In this document: piece by piece, positions 49,314 to 57,291 of the stretch | Layout of the letters: every line of letters starts with the position of its first letter | Numbering within the stretch: position 1 is the first letter of the stretch | Assembly (NCBI GenBank): GCA_963756515.1 | Contig: CAVWNV010000011.1 | Span: 248,001 to 312,000 of the forward strand | DNA length: 64,000 nucleotides | Source of the DNA: Bog-756 sp963756515 | Lineage (GTDB): Bacteria; Actinomycetota; Acidimicrobiia; Acidimicrobiales; RAAP-2 | Direction of reading: 5' to 3' | Program-made: the position numbers and the translations under genes | Notes under the pieces: generated by a model | Told to the model about the DNA's origin: nothing | The model's database searches: none | What the model saw: the letters and a program-made list of their open reading frames with translations, nothing else

Positions 49314-51473
49314 CTACCGATCCAGGCTCTGGCACAGGGTCGGCTGCGGTGTCAACGGGGTGATGTTCGTCACCGTCAACGCCGGGGGGTCCCCGGGCGA
49401 GACGGCGTGCTGGGTGTCGACCACGATGGGTTCGTCGGTGATCCAAACGCCCTGCAGGTAGGCCCTTCCGTCCATGGACACCAGGACCAGGTGCGTGGCC
49501 GGATCGGTGATGACCTGTACGACGTGGGTGGTGCCGGGCGTGACGTAGGGCGTGTACTGATAGATCTTGTGGCCGGGGCTGGCGAAGTCGAAGAGGACCC
49601 GGACCAGCCGTCGGCTGGGGGTGGACGCCACATTCACCGACACGGAGTTCCGGCCCGCGCTGACCAGACCCAGACCCGGTGTGGTCGATCCGGGCTGGTC
49701 GAAGGTGATGCGGAACGTGTGCTGGAAGCGATGGCCCCGCTCCACCGCCATCCACGTGGTGTGCAGGAACGACTGGCTGGGAACGGTCGAATAGTTCTCC
49801 CCGTTCGAGATGTACAGGCCGTCGCACTCCCCGATGATGAACAGCTGGTCGGCCGGGGCGTAGTCCGGCAGCGTGTCACCACGGTGCACGTTGGCCTGGA
49901 GGGTGTGCCCGGTGAGGTTGCTGATCGTCTGCTGGGCCTCCACGTAGTTGTGGACCTGGGTCGGGTTCCACTGCTCGTTGGGTGTGCTGGCCATGCCGAT
50001 GTTGGCGGCCACGGAGAACAGCCCGACCAGGGTGATCACGGTGACCACAACGATCCGGGCCCGACGGCTCCGTCCGTCCATCCTCCGCCAGATGTCGACG
50101 ATGGCCACCGCGCTCGCCAACACCAGGAACGGGACGAAGTCGGCCAGGTAGCGGGGGGCGATGTAGCCCCACAACATCAGCGCCGCGCACGCCGCGCCGG
50201 CCGCCAGCAGCAGGAGGCGGGTCAGGGCCACCTTCCCCACCGGCCTGGGACGGAAGGCCGTGATCATCCCCCAGATGCCCAAGAGGAAGAGGAGTGGCAT
50301 CGACGACGGGAGACTGGCCGTCCGGTACCGCTTGTCGAAGAGCACGCCGGCCAGCTCCGGATTTCGCGAACCGGGCAGGGTGATGAACGGGAACACCGAC
50401 GTGAACCGGAGGCCGTCGAGGCGGAGGTAGGCCAGGAGGTCGGTCGGGGCGAACGCCACGCCCACCTCGGAGTTGTGGTTGGCGGCCAGGAACTTCTGCC
50501 GGTACACGTTGACCTTGGAGTACACCTGGTCGGTGACGGGGAGGCCGAAGGGAACGCCGAACTTGGCCGCATTGACGGCACAGCCCACGACCAGAGGAAT
50601 GCCTCCCACCGCCAACATCGGGACGAACCAACGACGGCGCTCGGGCCCGCCGCGACCGATTCCGAACCATCCGGCGATCAGGATGGCACCGGCCACGCAG
50701 GCCCATCCGGTGGTGACCCGGTCGAGGTTGGCCGCCAGGACCAGGAGCCCACTGGCCACCACCCGGCCCCAGGTCGGTCGCTCCAGTACGCCCAGGAGGG
50801 CGAAGAGGCTACCCACGGTCAGGCAGATGCTCCAGGCCAGGTCCTCGTTGTAGACGTACGGGGTGGCCGCCAGCACCAGGAACACCGAACCTCCCTGGAT
50901 GGTGGCCACCAGCACCCCGAACGAGACGGCCTCGGCCCGGCCCACGACGGCCTCGCCGCGAATGAGCACGCGGACCCGCCAGAGCAGGAGTGAGACGAAG
51001 ACCCCGGTGACGAGCCAGGCCACCAGCATGCTCGGCACCGTCAGGCGACCGTCCAGTCGGCTCGTCACCAACAGGATCGGCATGCGCAACAGCGAGGGGA
51101 ACAGTCCGAAGTAGGTGAACTCCCTACCGCCGTGGACGAACGCCTCGACGCCGAGTCGTCCGTCGGGGATCCACAGGTGGCCGTGGAACATGGCCCGCGC
51201 CTGGAGATCGTAGAAGTTGGTCTGGGAGATGGCCTGTCGCAGGAAGTCGGGGGACTCCCACGGACCGAAGAGCAACCACAGGAACGGGATGGCGGCCAGC
51301 ACGCCGCCCACGACCACGGCGATGGTGAACCGACGCCGGTTGGCCTGTGCCACCCGGCGTTGCTCGCCGCGGCGCGGTGGCGACGGGACGACAGGACCGT
51401 CTCCGCCCACGGAGGCGTCAGGGTCGGCGTCCATCACCGGTGTGCTCGTGGAACCGTCGGTGCCATCCCCCAT
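49314..51473 (-). CDS. Large membrane protein, paralogue of the protein at 55124 (GT-C-like candidate)
   Basis: A 719-residue protein with about ten helices, then a soluble C-terminal domain of about 230 residues ending in CQSLDR. The segment before helix 2, NFYDLQARAMFHGHLWIPDG, is almost identical in the 55124 protein (NFYDLQARAMFHGHLYLPDG), as are FGLFPSLLRMPILLVTS and YNEDLAWSI. This topology and the acidic loop after the first helix are GT-C-like, but no family is certain. ATG 51473 is preferred; the longer frame to 51518 lacks support. It probably glycosylates an extracytoplasmic target in the same pathway as its paralogue. Confidence 0.6.
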   Translation of the reverse strand: MGDGTDGSTSTPVMDADPDASVGGDGPVVPSPPRRGEQRRVAQANRRRFTIAVVVGGVLAAIPFLWLLFGPWESPDFLRQAISQTNFYDLQARAMFHGHLWIPDGRLGVEAFVHGGREFTYFGLFPSLLRMPILLVTSRLDGRLTVPSMLVAWLVTGVFVSLLLWRVRVLIRGEAVVGRAEAVSFGVLVATIQGGSVFLVLAATPYVYNEDLAWSICLTVGSLFALLGVLERPTWGRVVASGLLVLAANLDRVTTGWACVAGAILIAGWFGIGRGGPERRRWFVPMLAVGGIPLVVGCAVNAAKFGVPFGLPVTDQVYSKVNVYRQKFLAANHNSEVGVAFAPTDLLAYLRLDGLRFTSVFPFITLPGSRNPELAGVLFDKRYRTASLPSSMPLLFLLGIWGMITAFRPRPVGKVALTRLLLLAAGAACAALMLWGYIAPRYLADFVPFLVLASAVAIVDIWRRMDGRSRRARIVVVTVITLVGLFSVAANIGMASTPNEQWNPTQVHNYVEAQQTISNLTGHTLQANVHRGDTLPDYAPADQLFIIGECDGLYISNGENYSTVPSQSFLHTTWMAVERGHRFQHTFRITFDQPGSTTPGLGLVSAGRNSVSVNVASTPSRRLVRVLFDFASPGHKIYQYTPYVTPGTTHVVQVITDPATHLVLVSMDGRAYLQGVWITDEPIVVDTQHAVSPGDPPALTVTNITPLTPQPTLCQSLDR

Positions 51474-51540
51474 CCGGAGCGAGTGTAGCCACGGCATCCT
51501 GGCCGGAAGGGGCGCCATTGCCGTGGTTCGGGGGCAGCGG

Positions 51541-51546
51541 TAGCCT
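51541..51546 (+). promoter_or_regulatory. -10 box TAGCCT of the PTPS-related membrane protein gene
   Basis: TAGCCT lies eight bases before ATG 51555, consistent with leaderless transcription. Confidence 0.45.
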
Positions 51547-51554
51547 CGCCGAGT

Positions 51555-53423
51555 ATGGCGAGGGGGCGGTCACTGCAGGATGTAGACGTTACGCCCACGG
51601 CCCCAGCCACCCCGTCGGGGGACACGGAGCAGGCGCCGATCCCCGACTCCCCTCCTCCGTTCCTGAACCGGCGGTGGGTGTACGAGGTGGCGTACGGGAC
51701 CCTCGTGCTGGCCGCGGTGGCCCTGATCCTCTCGATCGTCGGTCGTCGCTCGGGGTGGCCCATCGGTCAGGCCTTCAACAACGAGCTCATCCTGGTCCAG
51801 CTGTACGCGGCCCACTTCCGCCACCTCGACTTCTTCCCGGTCTGGTCCAGCACGGACGGTCTGGGGCTGGGCACGCCGGTGCTGCTCTTCTACCAGAAAG
51901 CCTTCTTCTACGTGGCCGGCATCCTGTTCATCCTGTTCGGTGGATCGCTCAAGCCGGCGCTGGTCGGCACCATCGGCATCTACCTCGTGGCGGGGGCCTA
52001 TGGGATGCGGCTGGCGCTCGGGATGGTCACGAAGAGCCGGCTGCTCGTGGCGGTGGGGTCGGTGGGCTTCCTCTTCACCAACTACGTGTTCACCGATTGG
52101 TTGGTCCGGGGTGACCTGCCGGAATTCTCGGCCATGATGATCGTCCCCTGGCTGCTCTACTGGTGTCTCGAGCTGGTCAAGAACCGGCGGGTCTCGCTGC
52201 TGCTCATACCGGTGCTGCCGTTGCTGGTCGACGCGCACAGCGCCATCGGACTCGTCTCGATCTTCACGCTGGCGGTGGCGGTGATCACCTTCCTCACCGT
52301 GGCCGGCTGGCGCGGCCTCCGAACCGTGGCGCCGCGGCTGGGGGTCGCGGTCGTCGGGGCCGGGCTGCTGCTGGCGCCGACGCTGCTGGCCGAGGTCCGA
52401 TTCGCCCCGTACTACGACCCCACCAGCAAGGTGACCAACGACAACCACGTCTCCGGCGAGTTCATCCCATTCTGGTCGTACTTCTACAACGGCAGCTACC
52501 GGTGGCTGGCCAACACCGCGCACCTCGACCTCCAGATCGACTTCGCCATCTGGATCCCCATCGTGCTGGCCGGGCTGGCCGTGCTGGCCTATCGGCTATG
52601 GGCGGTGAGGCATCCGGGCCGGGCCGGTTCGGGAACGGGAGTCGATCGCGCCTCCGTCGTCTTCTTGGCCGTCAGTCTCGCCGTCTATCTGCTCCTGCAG
52701 TGGCGGGCCTTCCTCGGGGTGTACCGGTTCGTGGCACCACTCGAGGTCATCGACTACCCCTACCGGATGCTGGCCTTCATCGTCCCCATCGGCGTCATCG
52801 GCGTGGTCATGGTGGCCGATGTGTTCTTCCGTCGCTTCCCCCACAGCCCCATGCCGAAGCTCGTGGCCGCGGCGTGGCTGGCCTCACTCGTCCTCCTCTC
52901 GCCGGTCACGGCCACCTGGAGGACCACCTACGGCCTGCTGGCCAACCCCGACCAGTTTCCCAGCACCAGCCTGTCGGCCCCGCCCGCCACGATGGACTAC
53001 CAGAGCTATCGGGGCATCTTCAGCTTCAACGGGATGCTCTACGACGAGTACCTACCGAAGGTGTACTCCTCCCAGGGCCGGGAACTCACCGACGACGGCC
53101 ACCTCTACACCGCACTGCATCGCCACGACTACGGAGCCGGCTCGCTGAGCCGCGTCCCCTGCACCGTGGGCGTGCCGACCAGGTCCCCCCTCGAATCGCT
53201 GGCGATGCGCTTCGCCGTGCGCTGCGGTGGTGCGACCCGGTTGGCCCTGCCCGTCACCTACAACGCCTTCTCGTCGGTCTACGTGGTGGGCGCCGGGGGG
53301 AAGCTGCGCCAGATTCCCTATCACCACGTCCCCACCGATCCCAGGATGGTCATCGACGTGCCCAGCTCGACGCCGGAGACGGTCGTCGTCCACCTGCCGA
53401 CCCTGTGGGGGGTGCTGTCGTGA
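51555..53423 (+). CDS. PTPS-related/YfhO-like multi-pass membrane protein
   Basis: A 622-residue protein with about ten to twelve helices and a C-terminal extracytoplasmic domain of about 160 residues. The early loops read NNELILVQLYAAHFRHLDFFPVWSST and FYQKAFFYVAG, and later FIPFWSYFYNGSYRW and DYPYRMLAF, as in actinobacterial proteins annotated as 6-pyruvoyl-tetrahydropterin synthase-related membrane proteins, which share a GT-C/YfhO-like architecture. An enzymatic role on lipid-linked sugars is likely but unproven. It is followed by gtrA-like on the same strand. Confidence 0.6.
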   Translation: MARGRSLQDVDVTPTAPATPSGDTEQAPIPDSPPPFLNRRWVYEVAYGTLVLAAVALILSIVGRRSGWPIGQAFNNELILVQLYAAHFRHLDFFPVWSSTDGLGLGTPVLLFYQKAFFYVAGILFILFGGSLKPALVGTIGIYLVAGAYGMRLALGMVTKSRLLVAVGSVGFLFTNYVFTDWLVRGDLPEFSAMMIVPWLLYWCLELVKNRRVSLLLIPVLPLLVDAHSAIGLVSIFTLAVAVITFLTVAGWRGLRTVAPRLGVAVVGAGLLLAPTLLAEVRFAPYYDPTSKVTNDNHVSGEFIPFWSYFYNGSYRWLANTAHLDLQIDFAIWIPIVLAGLAVLAYRLWAVRHPGRAGSGTGVDRASVVFLAVSLAVYLLLQWRAFLGVYRFVAPLEVIDYPYRMLAFIVPIGVIGVVMVADVFFRRFPHSPMPKLVAAAWLASLVLLSPVTATWRTTYGLLANPDQFPSTSLSAPPATMDYQSYRGIFSFNGMLYDEYLPKVYSSQGRELTDDGHLYTALHRHDYGAGSLSRVPCTVGVPTRSPLESLAMRFAVRCGGATRLALPVTYNAFSSVYVVGAGGKLRQIPYHHVPTDPRMVIDVPSSTPETVVVHLPTLWGVLS

Positions 53424-53492
53424 ACCGGCGCCGCCCCTCTCCAGCCGGGACCGTCGGGGCCGACACGGTGGCCCTAACGGGGACATCGACGG

Positions 53493-53498
53493 TAGCTT
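53493..53498 (+). promoter_or_regulatory. -10 box TAGCTT of the gtrA-like gene
   Basis: TAGCTT ends seven bases before ATG 53506; the message would be leaderless. Confidence 0.4.
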
Positions 53499-53505
53499 GT
53501 CCTAG

Positions 53506-54006
53506 ATGAGAGAAGCCGTCATGCGTCTCTGGCGCTTCTGCAAGACCCCGGAGGGCCTGAAGCTCATCCGCTACACGATGGTGTCGGCCATCGCCGCCCT
53601 CACCTCACTGGTGATTCTGACCATCGTCTACGGCGTGCTCGGGCTGTGGACCGAGGTGTACAGCACGCTGTTCGCCAACATCATGGCCGGCTTCCCTTCG
53701 TACTTCCTCAATCGACGCTGGGTGTGGAAGAAGGGCGGGCGGTCACACTGGTGGCGGGAGATCCTGCCCTTCTGGGTCATGTCCATCACCGGAATCGGCT
53801 TCGCCCTGGTCACGTCGACGTGGGCGCACGACTTCGCCGACTCGCACCACCTCCACCATCTGGCCCGGACCGTGCTCGTGGTCGGAGCCAATATCGCCGC
53901 CTTCGGAACGCTCTGGCTGCTCAAGTTCATGATCCTCAACAAGCTCTTCGCCCAGATCGCCGAAGCCGAGGTCGGGGACGAGATCGAGGCCGAGGCCGGG
54001 GCCTGA
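53506..54006 (+). CDS. GtrA-family membrane protein
   Basis: A 166-residue protein with four predicted helices. GtrA motifs are LIRYTMVSAIAALTSLVIL, ANIMAGFPSYFLNRRWVWKK and the late WLLKFMILNKLFA. GtrA-type proteins move polyprenyl-phosphate-linked sugars across the membrane or support such GT-C transferases, which fits the surrounding large membrane proteins and the polyprenyl-phosphate GT2 at the window end. The C-terminal tail is acidic. Confidence 0.9.
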   Translation: MREAVMRLWRFCKTPEGLKLIRYTMVSAIAALTSLVILTIVYGVLGLWTEVYSTLFANIMAGFPSYFLNRRWVWKKGGRSHWWREILPFWVMSITGIGFALVTSTWAHDFADSHHLHHLARTVLVVGANIAAFGTLWLLKFMILNKLFAQIAEAEVGDEIEAEAGA

Positions 54007-54247
54007 GCCCGGTCGCACCCCCCGACCGGCGCCGAGGCACAGGAGGCATCCGGCCGTCGTACACTGGTCGGGGTCGGGGAACCGTCAATAGTGACGAGGC
54101 GTACCCACGGGAGGACGGGGTACAGTCTTCGTGCGCCCGGGGGGACGTCTTCCCCGGCTGGTCCTCGAAGTGGGTCGTGGCCGTTGGCAGGAGGGCAAAC
54201 GGGCAAGTGGGGGGTGTGTCGGCAGTGAGGATGCGAAGCGAGTCAGC
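54007..54247 (+). other. Leader/intergenic region before the oxygenase gene
   Basis: 241 bases without a supported gene. A possible -10 box TACACT (54060-54065) would give a leader of about 175 bases. It contains a GC hairpin CCGGGG/CCCCGG (about 54137-54157). No known riboswitch was recognised. Confidence 0.3.
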
Positions 54248-55124
54248 ATGACCACCGAGCCCACCCATGAGTCGACTGTCCCGATACTCGACCTCGACCG
54301 TCTGGAGGGCGAGCTCGACGACCTCCACGCCCGGTACCTGGCCGCCACGCCCTATCCCCACATCGTGTTGGACGACTTCCTCGAGCCCGGGCGCGGCCGA
54401 GGCTGCCATCAAGGAGTTCCCGCCGCTGGATCCAGGCCAGTGGAACAACTACCTGCACACCAACGAGCGGAAGTTCTCGAACACCGATCCGGACTCGTGG
54501 GGGCCGACCCTGCGTGCCATCCTCAAGGAGTTCAACTCGCCCCGTTTCGTCCAGTTCGTCTCCGGGCTGATCGGGGTGGACAACCTGATCGCCGACCCCT
54601 CCCTCGAAGGGGGCGGGCTCCACCAGTCCACCACCGGCGGCTACCTCAACATCCACGCCGACTTCACCGTCCACCCCCACAACCGGAACTGGCAGCGGCG
54701 CGCCAACATCCTCTTGTACCTCAACGACGAATGGAAGCCGGAATACGGGGGCGACCTCGAGCTGTGGAGCGCCGACATGAAGGAGTGCGTCGAGAAGGTC
54801 GCGCCCGTGGCCAATCGGGTCCTGATCTTCACCACCGACGGCACCTCGTTCCACGGCCACCCCGATCCCATGAGCTGCCCCGAGGGGGTGGCCAGGCGGT
54901 CGATGGCGCTCTACTACTTCAGCATCGAGGACGACCCGCAGGTCCGATCCACGGAGTACCGGGCCCGTCCCGGTGACGGAGCGCACTCGATCGTGATCTA
55001 CGCCGACACGCAGATGCTCCGTGCCTACGACTGGGCCAAACGGCATCTGGGCATCTCCGATCAGACGGCCAGCAGGATCCTCGGGTTCCGCGACCGCCTT
55101 CGGCGCAAGGGTCACTCGGGCTAG
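54248..55124 (+). pseudogene. 2OG-Fe(II) oxygenase-like gene broken by a one-base frameshift
   Basis: ATG 54248 begins MTTEPTHESTVPILDLDRLE and reads well to DDFLEPG; the rest of the protein continues in the next frame (AAEAAIKEFPPLDPGQW) to TAG 55122-55124. Removing one G from GGG at 54389-54391 joins the frames into 291 residues. The catalytic part is intact: HAD in NIHADFTVHPH, the distal His in SFHGHP, and Arg in RRSMALYYF that binds 2-oxoglutarate. Its stop overlaps the next GTG (TAGTG). It may be a sequencing error, a true lesion, or a recoding site; hydroxylation of a glycan or lipid would fit the context. Confidence 0.8.
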
Positions 55125-57262
55125 TGGCGGACACGGCCACCATCACCAGGGGGTCAGAGACCCCCGACGGCGACGCGCCGCCGACCCGGACGGAGCCGGT
55201 CCGGCCCCGGACGCCCGAGGAGCAGAGCCGACGGCGGTTCACCACCGCCGTCGTCGTGGGCAGTGCGGTGGTGCTGCCTCTGCTGCTGTGGCTGATGTGG
55301 GACCTGTGGTCGGGCACGGTGGACCCGCTCCGGGGCGTGCCCTACGACAACTTCTACGACCTGCAGGCCCGGGCCATGTTCCACGGTCACCTCTACCTGC
55401 CCGACGGGAAGATGGGCATCGAGGCGTTCGTGCGCAACGGCCGGGACTACACCTACTTCGGTATCTTCCCCTCGCTCCTCCGCATGCCGGTGCTGCTGGT
55501 CACCAGCAGCCTGGACGGCAAGATGACCGCGCCGTCGATCCTCCTGGCCTGGTTGTCGACGGCCCTGATGTCCTCGCTGATGCTGTGGCGTCTCCGCATC
55601 CTCATACGGGGCCGAGCCATCGTCGGGCGGGCCGAAGCGGCGTCTTACGGGGCCATGATGGCCACGATCATGGGCGGTTCGGTGATCCTCTACCTGGGCG
55701 CCACCCCGTTCATCTACAACGAGGACTTCGCCTGGAGCATCCCACTCACCGTCGGCAGTCTCTTCACCCTGCTCGGCGTCATGGAACATCCGACAAGGGG
55801 ACGGGTCGTCGCCAGCGGTCTGTTCATTCTGGCCACCAACCTCAACCGCACCCCGACCGGCTACGCCTGCTCGATCGGGGCCTTCCTGGTGGCGGCCTGG
55901 TTCGCTACCGGTCGGGGCGGCGCGTCCGAACGTCGATGGGCCCTTCCACTGGCCGGCATCGGCGCCGGCACCTTCATCGTGAGCTGTGCTTTCACATACG
56001 CCAAATTCGGCATCCCCGTGGGCCTGCCCATGGCCGACCAGGTCTGGGCCACCGTCAACGCCCACCGGCGCTACTTCCTGGCCGCCAACGGGGGGAAGGC
56101 GTTCAGCTTCGCCTTCCTGCCCAGCACGCTGTGGGCCTATCTCCAACCGTTCGGCCTCCGGGTCAGCGGTCTGTTCCCGTTCGTGACGCCGCCCGCCGCT
56201 CCCGCCGCCTGGCTGGCGGGCGCGGTGATGGACCAGAGCTACCCGACGGCCAGCTTCACCGACACCTCACCCCTGCTCCTCCTGCTCGGGGCCTGGGGTG
56301 CGGTGACCGCGTTCCGTCCCAGAGGGATCGGACTGGTGCGGCTCACCCGGCTCATCCTCATCGCCGCCGCGGCCGGGGCCGGGGGTGTGCTCCTGTGGGG
56401 CTACATCTCCCAGCGGTACATCGCCGACCTGATGCCGTTCTTCATCATCGCCGGAAGCATCGGTCTCATCGACATCTGGCGGCGGCTGGCGCCACGCCCC
56501 CGGAGGACCAGGGGTGTGGTCCTCGGTCTGGTGGCGGCGGGCGCGGTCTACTGCATCGCCGCCAACCTGGCCATCGCGGCGTTCCCGGTGGCCCAATGGA
56601 CCGCCACCCAGGACGCCAACTACATCTCCGTGCAGAAGGCCCTCAGTATCAACTCCCTGGGCGACAGCGTGCGGCACGGCGCCAAGCTGCCCTACTGGGC
56701 CCCGGCCGGCCAGCTCTTCGACGTAGGCAACTGCTCCGGTCTGTACCTCTCGACCGGCAACGACATGAAGGACGTGCCGGGCCAGCAGATCGAGCACTAC
56801 ACATGGGTGCCGGTGGAGCAGGACCCGAACTTCACGAAGACGGTCGGCTTCACCTTCAACCGGGTGGCGACGAAGTACTTCACGCAGTCCGTTCCCCTGC
56901 TGAAGTTCGGGGCCAGCACGCTGATCCTCCAACCTGACGGCCGGGGCTCGGCCCGCCTGCTGCTGGAGAACTCCGGCACCTCCATCAACTGGCCGCCGGC
57001 GGCGGGATGGAAGATCCCGATCAAGTACACGCACGTGCAGTACCAATTCGTGGTGACCACCGATCCGAACCTCAATTCGATGGTGATCCTCTGGTACGGA
57101 TCGGGCATGCTCACCCACTACCTGGCCGGAACAGGTCCCGCCGTGGTGCAGGTCACTCCGAGTTCGCCGCCCGGCTCCCCGCTCCCGGAGGTGACCGTGG
57201 CCAGCCTGCCGACCCCGGCCAAGTCCCTGGGACTCTGCACGGGCCTCTCGCGCGGCCATTGA
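55124..57262 (+). CDS. Large membrane protein, paralogue of the protein at 49314 (GT-C-like candidate)
   Basis: A 712-residue protein starting at GTG 55124, overlapping the oxygenase stop by one base. It has about ten helices and a soluble C-terminal domain ending SLGLCTGLSRGH, and shares with 49314 the loop NFYDLQARAMFHGHL, FPSLLRMPVLLVTS, YNEDFAWSIPLTVGSLF and GYISQRYIADLMPF. It is followed 29 bases later by a glycosyltransferase-methyltransferase gene. Probable extracytoplasmic sugar transfer from a lipid carrier; family not certain. Confidence 0.6.
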   Translation: MADTATITRGSETPDGDAPPTRTEPVRPRTPEEQSRRRFTTAVVVGSAVVLPLLLWLMWDLWSGTVDPLRGVPYDNFYDLQARAMFHGHLYLPDGKMGIEAFVRNGRDYTYFGIFPSLLRMPVLLVTSSLDGKMTAPSILLAWLSTALMSSLMLWRLRILIRGRAIVGRAEAASYGAMMATIMGGSVILYLGATPFIYNEDFAWSIPLTVGSLFTLLGVMEHPTRGRVVASGLFILATNLNRTPTGYACSIGAFLVAAWFATGRGGASERRWALPLAGIGAGTFIVSCAFTYAKFGIPVGLPMADQVWATVNAHRRYFLAANGGKAFSFAFLPSTLWAYLQPFGLRVSGLFPFVTPPAAPAAWLAGAVMDQSYPTASFTDTSPLLLLLGAWGAVTAFRPRGIGLVRLTRLILIAAAAGAGGVLLWGYISQRYIADLMPFFIIAGSIGLIDIWRRLAPRPRRTRGVVLGLVAAGAVYCIAANLAIAAFPVAQWTATQDANYISVQKALSINSLGDSVRHGAKLPYWAPAGQLFDVGNCSGLYLSTGNDMKDVPGQQIEHYTWVPVEQDPNFTKTVGFTFNRVATKYFTQSVPLLKFGASTLILQPDGRGSARLLLENSGTSINWPPAAGWKIPIKYTHVQYQFVVTTDPNLNSMVILWYGSGMLTHYLAGTGPAVVQVTPSSPPGSPLPEVTVASLPTPAKSLGLCTGLSRGH

Positions 57263-57291
57263 CCCCGGCGGCTGCCGACGAGGACAGGGTG

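Noticed and set aside
23859..54191. Twelve-base match GCCGTTGGCAGG in the leaders at 23859-23870 and 54180-54191
   Set aside because: A 12-base match is expected many times by chance in 64 kb of GC-rich DNA, and the flanking sequence does not align.
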